From assembly GCA_027600665.1 (NCBI GenBank), contig JADGJL010000820.1, forward strand, positions 1 through 13,350: a stretch of DNA of 13,350 nucleotides, written 5' to 3'. This document shows, one piece after another, positions 9,901-13,350 of this stretch. The translations under genes and the position numbers were made by a program. Within the stretch, counting starts at the first letter, position 1. Each line of letters starts with the position of its first letter. The DNA comes from Irineochytrium annulatum. Taxonomy: Eukaryota; Chytridiomycota; Chytridiomycetes; Chytridiales; Chytridiaceae. The notes under the pieces were generated by a model that worked only from the letters and a program-made list of their open reading frames with translations, searched no databases and was not told where the DNA came from.

Positions 9901-12860
9901 GGCCTTCACCGACAGCGGTCGGAGACATGATTCGCTCGGCGGCGACCTTTTTGAGAACTTGCAGAAAATTGGTCGACCTTGCAAACGTCTACGGGTACTT
10001 CCCGTTGATTGATAAGCCTCTGGATATACAGGTATATACTTTTCAGCAAATCCAGCAAAACCTTGCTGACTTGTCGTCTTCTTCGCAGTTTGAGCCCTAT
10101 CAGCACGGCGACACAACCGAGCAGCTTGAAAACGAAGAAGAGTCTATTTTCAACTGGAAGACACATACCCGGCCGAACGTGCAGACCTTCGAAGACTATA
10201 TCAGCTCGACTCAGATCAAGAAAATGTCGGAATACGGAAATGCATTGAATACAAGCGATGGCAAGGACGCACTCGGCAGCCTCAGTACGGAGTCCGAGCC
10301 CGATCCGGACGAGAAATTCATTACTGCGATGGAGAAGCATCTCCACGACTTCGTCAAATCCGTCACCGAGCTCAAACGAGCGCAATCGCGACAACTTCGT
10401 GATCAGTACGTCCCGGCAACTAAGTTGATTTCGGAGCGCGTTAACGGTATCTCGAGCGCGATTCAAAACTTCGATCTCTTCCAGTCATTTCGGGACGGGC
10501 TCGATCTCGTCACCTTTACACAGCAAGAGATTGAAGATATCGAGGCGACGGGCGTCCAAATCTATGTCACGCAATTTCCTTGTACGCTTAAGCTGATAAT
10601 GAAGGACGCGGAGGAGGAGGTGCAGGCGACGACGCGGTCGGTCGTTGACTGGGCGACGCTAGCGGCTGGCGCTTGGCCACCGCCAGATAGCGAGCGGCAG
10701 ATGCTGGTCGCATGCCTTCCCTGTGTCGTCGCGGTCAAGAAAATGTGCACCATCATGTCAAGGTCGATTGTGAAGATGCGCGCGGCGTACGTACAGGAGC
10801 AGAGGACGAGGGAGCAAGAGGAGCGGCAGAGGTTTGGCGATGAAATCCTTACGCGCATCGTAAGCGTATGGAACTCGAAGTTGAACTCGAAGCGGGGTGA
10901 CGCTGTTCGTAGTTTAAATTTCGTTGCCTTGGTCTGTTATATCCACAAAACAACTAATATGAGGTTCGTTCGTAGGAAGCGCTTGAGGAGGAATCGCCCT
11001 TGTCTCCGCAAGACGTTGAGAAGTTAAAGCTGCAGGAGAACAACGAGGGGCTTGTCTTTGAGCCGAACTCTAGGGTCATCCGTGGAGGGAAGCTTATCCG
11101 AATGGTCGAGTCGATGACGTCATGCTTTGGCATTGGTAAGCAGTTACATGCCGCGCAAACTTACACGCATCTTTCAGATGAGGAGCTGATGTCGGCTTTC
11201 ATTCTGACACACCATTCATTCACGACGTCCGTCAAACTGCTTAACTGCCTGATAATCAGGTATTGCACGCTCTCGGCGCCGGGCGAGCTCTCAGAAAGAC
11301 TGTACAATTCGTGGAAGAAGGTGATGATGAAGCCGGCGCAGCTCAAGTAAGTGAAACGACTCTCTTGCTGTTGTACTAGTGGAGAAAATTAAACAACGGC
11401 TAACTTAGCGTGCTGTCCATCCTAAAATACTGGTTGAAGAACCATTTTGAGGAAGACTTCGCCCCGAACAACCTGCTTCTTCGTAATTTCCGAGAGTTTC
11501 TCGAGCTTGCAGTCGTGAAAGACTGGGAAGCAATCGGAACTCAGCTAGTAGACCTTCTAAACACTATGGTCGGAATTTTTTTTCGTAAGTCCCATTTAAC
11601 GGTCGACAGGTGAGCGAGTTTGAGCGGAGAGGGCCCAAACTCTCCTTACGGCAACAGCAACAACTGCATTCACAAATTCCACAAAGCGCGGGGAGCGCTG
11701 CCTCCCTTCCTAGCCACCAGCGCCCGGTCCTCCCTCGTAATTTCGCCCCCGGCAACATGCCTTCTGCCGCCCTCTTCAGCACGCTCGCCTGCAGCTATGA
11801 TCACATATACGAGATCGACCCGTTAGAATGGGCGAGGCAGCTGACTCTTATCGAGTTCGATGACTTTAAAAAGGTGAAGCCGCACGAGTGCCTGGCCCAG
11901 ATATGGGCGAGCAAGTTGAACAAGGAAAGGGATGCTGCGAGGGTCGAGATGGGCCTACCAGTAGAGGGTGGGAAAGGCGTCGAGAGCTCAGATAAGGAGA
12001 GTGCTATTATGAGGATGATAACGCACACAAACCTCGTAAGTTTGCTGTTCTTTTATTTCGCACAGGTAGCCCATAACAAATGCCCGTCAAATAATTAGCT
12101 GACTCTTTGGGTCGCAACCTCTATCGTAACCTGCGACAATCTTAAATCTCGGTCGTCCGCTTTGATGTTCTTTGCGAAGTGCGCGTTGGTAAAGTACTTC
12201 GTTCTTCCTCCAAATTACTCAGTACCTATGAATTTTCCGCTGTGTAGAAATGCCGCGAACTGAACAATTTCAACGGCATTACCGGGATTGTCGCCGCTCT
12301 TTCAATGGCACCGATTGCACGTCTAAAGAAAACCTGGCAAGAGTTTGCGGACAAGTGGCCTAAAATGTCCGACGAGTACGAGGAAGTGGCGGCGTTAGTT
12401 AGTCCGAAGGGACAGTACGCAAATTACCGGAAAGAGCTGAAGGACCTAAAGCCTCCTGCAATTCCGTTCCTAGGTCAGTAGGTTTCCAGCGTTCCGGCAC
12501 ACAAGCTTTGTGGCACACAAGCTAAAATGACGACTAGGGGTGTATCTAACGGATTTGACTTTCATCGAGCTCGGTAATGCCGATCACCTGCCAGACTCCC
12601 GATTCATCAACTTCGAGAAGCGGCGGAAGGTGAACGGCGTAATAAGGGAGATCCAGAGGTACCAGGTAACGCCGTATCCCTATATACCCGTCGAGGGGAT
12701 GAGGATGTTCTTGAATAAAATCGGTGACGACTCGGACGCAGCCATGTCGCTTGAGGTGGAGGAAGGAGGGATGCAGAGCCTGAGCCTGCTGAACGAGGAC
12801 GAACTGTACAATCAGAGTCTAGTCATGGAGCCACGGGAGGAGGAGGAAGACGATGACTAG
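6991..12860 (+). CDS. Ankyrin-repeat Ras guanine-nucleotide exchange factor (12 exons)
   Basis: This gene encodes a CDC25-family exchange factor, which loads GTP onto Ras-type GTPases at membranes. Proposed exons: 6991-7009, 7085-7169, 7291-7711, 7774-9438, 9489-10904, 10976-11135, 11178-11346, 11409-11568, 11610-12035, 12099-12188, 12248-12473, 12538-12860. Together they give 1719 codons plus TAG without a break. Domain order: Ser-rich N-terminus 1-175, ankyrin repeats about 200-270 and 460-620, helical middle 730-1200, RasGEF_N about 1225-1360, RasGEF catalytic about 1428-1690, acidic tail. The 3' two thirds are firm. The first two exons are tentative; ATG 7028 with donor 7191 is an alternative that also keeps frame. 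For intron 10905-10975, the donor at 10860 is also possible. The ankyrin plus RasGEF layout differs from yeast Cdc25, which has an SH3 domain. Confidence 0.88.
7010..7290 (+). other. First two introns and small second exon of the RasGEF gene (tentative)
   Basis: In the preferred model the ATG at 6991 is followed by a GTGAGT donor at 7010 and a CTCAG acceptor at 7084. A short exon (7085-7169) reads KTPASTPPSAERRSHGAP. A GTGAGC donor at 7170 and a TTCAG acceptor at 7290 follow, with CTAAC at 7273-7277 as branch site. An intron must end at 7290 because TAA at 7274-7276 closes the downstream frame. The 121-nt intron is longer than the rest, which is why the alternative start at 7028 (exon 7028-7190, phase 2 donor) remains open. 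Confidence 0.45.
7291..7711 (+). other. Ser/Thr-rich disordered N-terminal exon with RRIS motif
   Basis: The frame from 7291 to the GTGCGT donor at 7712 encodes a Ser, Thr, Ala and Pro-rich, probably disordered region. It includes PPEGPPSLNTKF and many SSS runs. Near the end it carries SSRRISRMQDSD (7634-7669), with R-R-I-S at 7640-7651 as a basophilic kinase consensus. The end of the exon (KRLFEICQ) starts the folded ankyrin block in the next exon. The intron 7712-7773 is well supported, with a TACACAG acceptor and a restored frame. Confidence 0.7.
7774..8050 (+). other. First ankyrin-repeat block
   Basis: Residues about 176-268 encode KWEQARKYASS, then D-M-Y-G-N-T-S-L-H-V-A (near 7858-7890), LVYFLLLKGADPSLANRAG, ITIARRCEF and VERLLRQYGA. 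These match the ankyrin pattern of G-x-T-P-L-H-x-A, paired helices and G-A-D-x-x. About two and a half repeats are visible. Ankyrin stacks bind proteins; the partner cannot be read from sequence. Confidence 0.85.
8050..8520 (+). other. Low-complexity linker with Gly-Ala run and RSQSAP motif
   Basis: The linker between ankyrin blocks has a Gly-Ala alternating run (GVGAGAGAGAGAY, about 8083-8115). The motif MRKRSQSAPV follows (8197-8226), then Gly-, Thr- and Ser-rich stretches. R-S-Q-S-A-P (8206-8223) is an exact match to the 14-3-3 mode-1 consensus R-S-x-pS-x-P, preceded by basic residues suitable for a basophilic kinase. Use of the site is inference. Confidence 0.7.
8580..9120 (+). other. Second ankyrin-repeat block
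   Basis: The spliced protein (about residues 455-620) has repeated ankyrin starts: K-G-W-T-A-L-M-K-A-S (near 8641-8670), Q-G-L-T-A-L-V-W-A-S (near 8773-8802), T-P-L-M-V-A-S (near 8911-8931) and S-A-V-M-M-A-A (near 9013-9033). Helix ends such as LLCEAGARV and YLIGRGCDVNYR follow. An insert with HADIQPWLESF separates two of them. Spacing is irregular, so some repeats are degenerate. Confidence 0.88.
9489..10904 (+). other. Long helical middle region of unknown family
   Basis: This single 472-codon exon is preceded by the intron 9439-9488 (donor GAT|GTGAGA, acceptor TATATAG). It encodes mainly amphipathic helices, such as LCKQVFTGIYQLVMAANK and FLRTCRKLVDLANVYGYFP, plus a Ser-rich patch near 9740-9790. 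An acidic segment with EESIFNWKTHTRPNVQ follows, and then a coiled coil around 10770-10860 (REQEERQRFG). Some fungal CDC25 proteins have helical regions here, but I cannot name a domain. The 3' end is set at 10904 because composition turns AT-rich beyond it. Confidence 0.75.
10905..10975 (+). other. Intron 5 of the RasGEF gene, donor uncertain
   Basis: Reading past this point into 10976-11027 would stay open until TAA in another frame, but the RasGEF_N frame starts only at 10976 (acceptor CGTAG). Two phase-0 donors fit: GTTCGT at 10905 (71-nt intron) and GTAAGC at 10860 (116 nt). I prefer 10905 because 10860-10904 has GC-rich third positions like the coding sequence, whereas 10905-10975 is AT-rich and contains CAACTAATA as branch site. 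Confidence 0.55.
11045..11568 (+). other. RasGEF_N domain (exons 6-8)
   Basis: After splicing, residues about 1225-1365 contain VIRGGKLIRMVESMTSCFG, then DEELMSAFILTHHSFTTSV, LLNCLIIRY and VLSILKYWLKNHFEEDF. These match the RasGEF_N (REM) pattern of a G-G-T-L-x-x-L-I-x-x-L-T start, an F-L-L-T-Y-R-S-F core, and a V-L-x-x-L-K-x-W-L-x-x-H-F-x-D-F end. The domain stabilises the catalytic domain in Cdc25/SOS proteins. Introns 11136-11177 and 11347-11408 interrupt it; the first is 42 nt and stop-free, so it would go unseen by simple ORF reading. Confidence 0.9.
11136..11177 (+). other. 42-nt stop-free intron inside the RasGEF_N domain
   Basis: GTAAGC at 11136 and TTTCAG ending at 11177 bound 42 nt (14 codons) with no in-frame stop. 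Retaining it inserts 14 residues (GKQLHAAQTYTHLS region) between MTSCFGI and DEELMSAF. Removing it gives the tight spacing typical of RasGEF_N domains. Its length matches the introns of the neighbouring gene. Retention would give an in-frame insertion isoform. Confidence 0.75.
11780..12770 (+). other. RasGEF catalytic domain (exons 9-12)
   Basis: Residues about 1428-1690 encode the CDC25 homology domain that opens the Ras nucleotide site. Family landmarks appear in order: YEIDPLEWARQLTLIEF and KVKPHECL (about 11809-11892), LTLWVATSIV (12099-12128), the KCRELNNFNGITGIVAALS helix (12248 on) with IARLKKTW, and FLGVYLTDLTFIELGNAD across the last splice junction. The closing helix RKVNGVIREIQRYQVTPYPY follows. 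These match N-x-L-x-x-W-V-A-x-x-I, F-N-x-L-x-x-I-x-x-x-L and L-G-V-Y-L-x-D-L-x-F. Introns 12036-12098, 12189-12247 and 12474-12537 rejoin the motifs cleanly. No catalytic landmark is missing. Confidence 0.95.
12496..12523 (+). repeat. 12-bp direct repeat inside the last intron of the RasGEF gene
   Basis: GGCACACAAGCT occurs at 12496-12507 and again at 12512-12523, separated by TTGT. It lies wholly inside intron 12474-12537, just before the GCTAAAATGAC branch region and the GACTAG acceptor. It may be a small slippage duplication or a splicing element; no transposon ends are visible. Confidence 0.85.
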
Positions 12861-12990
12861 GGTGAAAAAAAAAAATAAAAAATTAAAAAAAAAGAGATAA
12901 CTTTTTTCTTGTGCGAGATCGCTATGGTACAAAGCATTGTACAAATAGAAATTAAAACCATCCTTAGCTTGTTTGTGTAGCCGCAACGAT
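12861..12990 (+). terminator. A-rich 3' flank and polyadenylation region of the RasGEF gene
   Basis: Four bases after the TAG (12858-12860) there is an almost pure A tract (about 12865-12893) with AATAAA at 12874-12879 and ATTAAA at 12882-12887. A T-rich run follows at 12902-12907. This fits a eukaryotic cleavage and polyadenylation region. The stretch also separates two convergent genes, so part of it may serve the minus-strand gene. Confidence 0.65.
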
Positions 12991-13350
12991 TTACAGATTA
13001 ATTGGCTTTCCGGACGAACGGATCCAGTAGGCTTCCTTCAATATGCCGCCGTCCTCGGCGGCGGCGGGGGCTCGGGCGAGGACGAAGTCCATGCCGGTGC
13101 TGCAAGCGCCGGAGGCAGATGGAGAGAGAGGTTAGCTGATCCTGTAAATCTGAACGACGTAAATCATCCAACCAGTTCGCGCGTGAGGACTACACGACGG
13201 ACGCATGGACGCTGCCGTCACCAAGACCGCCGGAGCCGCCGGAGCAACGTGGGTGAGGGCGCTCGTCTGCGAACCCGGTAGATGGGAGAGGGCCAGGGCG
13301 GCGCTGGCGAAGGGCGAGGGCGTTGTAGGGAAAGGCTGGGGCGCGGTGGT
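12991..13350 (-). CDS. 3' end of a convergent gene of unknown function (partial, tentative)
   Basis: On the minus strand the frame ending at TAA (12993-12991) reads GMDFVLARAPAAAEDGGILK and ends in EAYWIRSSGKPINL. The base before it follows a TTGCAG acceptor (intron side 13100-13102), with AGCTAACCTC as branch site. A GTAGTC donor at 13193 gives a 94-nt intron and a consistent frame, with the upstream exon continuing off the window edge (13194->13350). Other donors would give other frames upstream. The last exon is GC-rich and free of stops, as coding sequence would be, but the protein is not recognised. The opposite strand also has an open frame from 12973 to 13281 (no ATG, starting at TTG), so strand is not certain. 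Confidence 0.35.

Noticed and set aside
12865..12893. Poly(A) tract as a retrotransposon tail
   Set aside because: No target-site duplication, reverse-transcriptase frame or other element sequence nearby; it sits where a 3' UTR and polyadenylation site are expected.
12973..13281. Plus-strand open frame of 102 codons at the right end
   Set aside because: No ATG start, Gly- and Arg-rich composition, and better splice and branch signals on the minus strand; kept only as an alternative.
1..13350. Prokaryotic operon or phage origin
   Set aside because: Both genes need many GT-AG introns with branch sites to give intact domains, and WD40, ankyrin and RasGEF domains in this form are eukaryotic.

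Overview
The window looks like a compact eukaryotic genome, most likely a flagellated early-diverging (zoosporic, chytrid-like) fungus. Three things support this: both main genes are cut by many tiny introns (mostly 37-75 nt, GT...AG, with CTAAC/CTAAT-like branch points); one gene is a fungal-style Ras exchange factor; the other resembles large WD40/coiled-coil proteins of flagellar axonemes. The lineage is an inference from gene content and intron style, not from alignment. I found no rRNA, tRNA, CRISPR array or recognisable mobile element.

Region 1 (2-6807, plus strand) is one long gene of about 21 exons. It runs in from beyond the left edge and gives 1971 codons plus a stop with an unbroken frame once the introns are removed. 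It begins with the C-terminal half of a class III nucleotide-cyclase-like domain. A basic Ser/Arg linker follows, then a large WD40 region (probably two propellers), a long charged and helical part, a six-copy 51-bp tandem repeat encoding a 17-residue unit with RRES motifs, a coiled coil, and a conserved-looking tail. The cyclase and WD40 parts share one open frame, so they look fused.

Region 2 (6808-6990) is a 183-bp spacer that must hold the 3' end of the first gene and the promoter of the second. Region 3 (6991-12860, plus strand) is a 12-exon gene of about 1719 codons. It encodes a Ser-rich N-terminus, two blocks of ankyrin repeats, a large helical middle of unknown family, a RasGEF_N domain and a CDC25-type RasGEF catalytic domain at the C-terminus.

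Region 4 (12861-13350) begins with an A-rich 3' flank containing AATAAA. The rest best fits the 3' end of a convergent minus-strand gene (stop at 12991-12993), with a weakly supported intron.

A theme links the two large genes. The first joins a cyclase-like domain to at least nine basophilic R-R-x-S motifs of the type phosphorylated by cAMP-dependent kinase. The second is a Ras activator with its own R-R-x-S motif and a perfect 14-3-3 mode-1 motif. Ras, cyclase and PKA form one pathway in fungi, so a shared cAMP/Ras signalling role is attractive but unproven.
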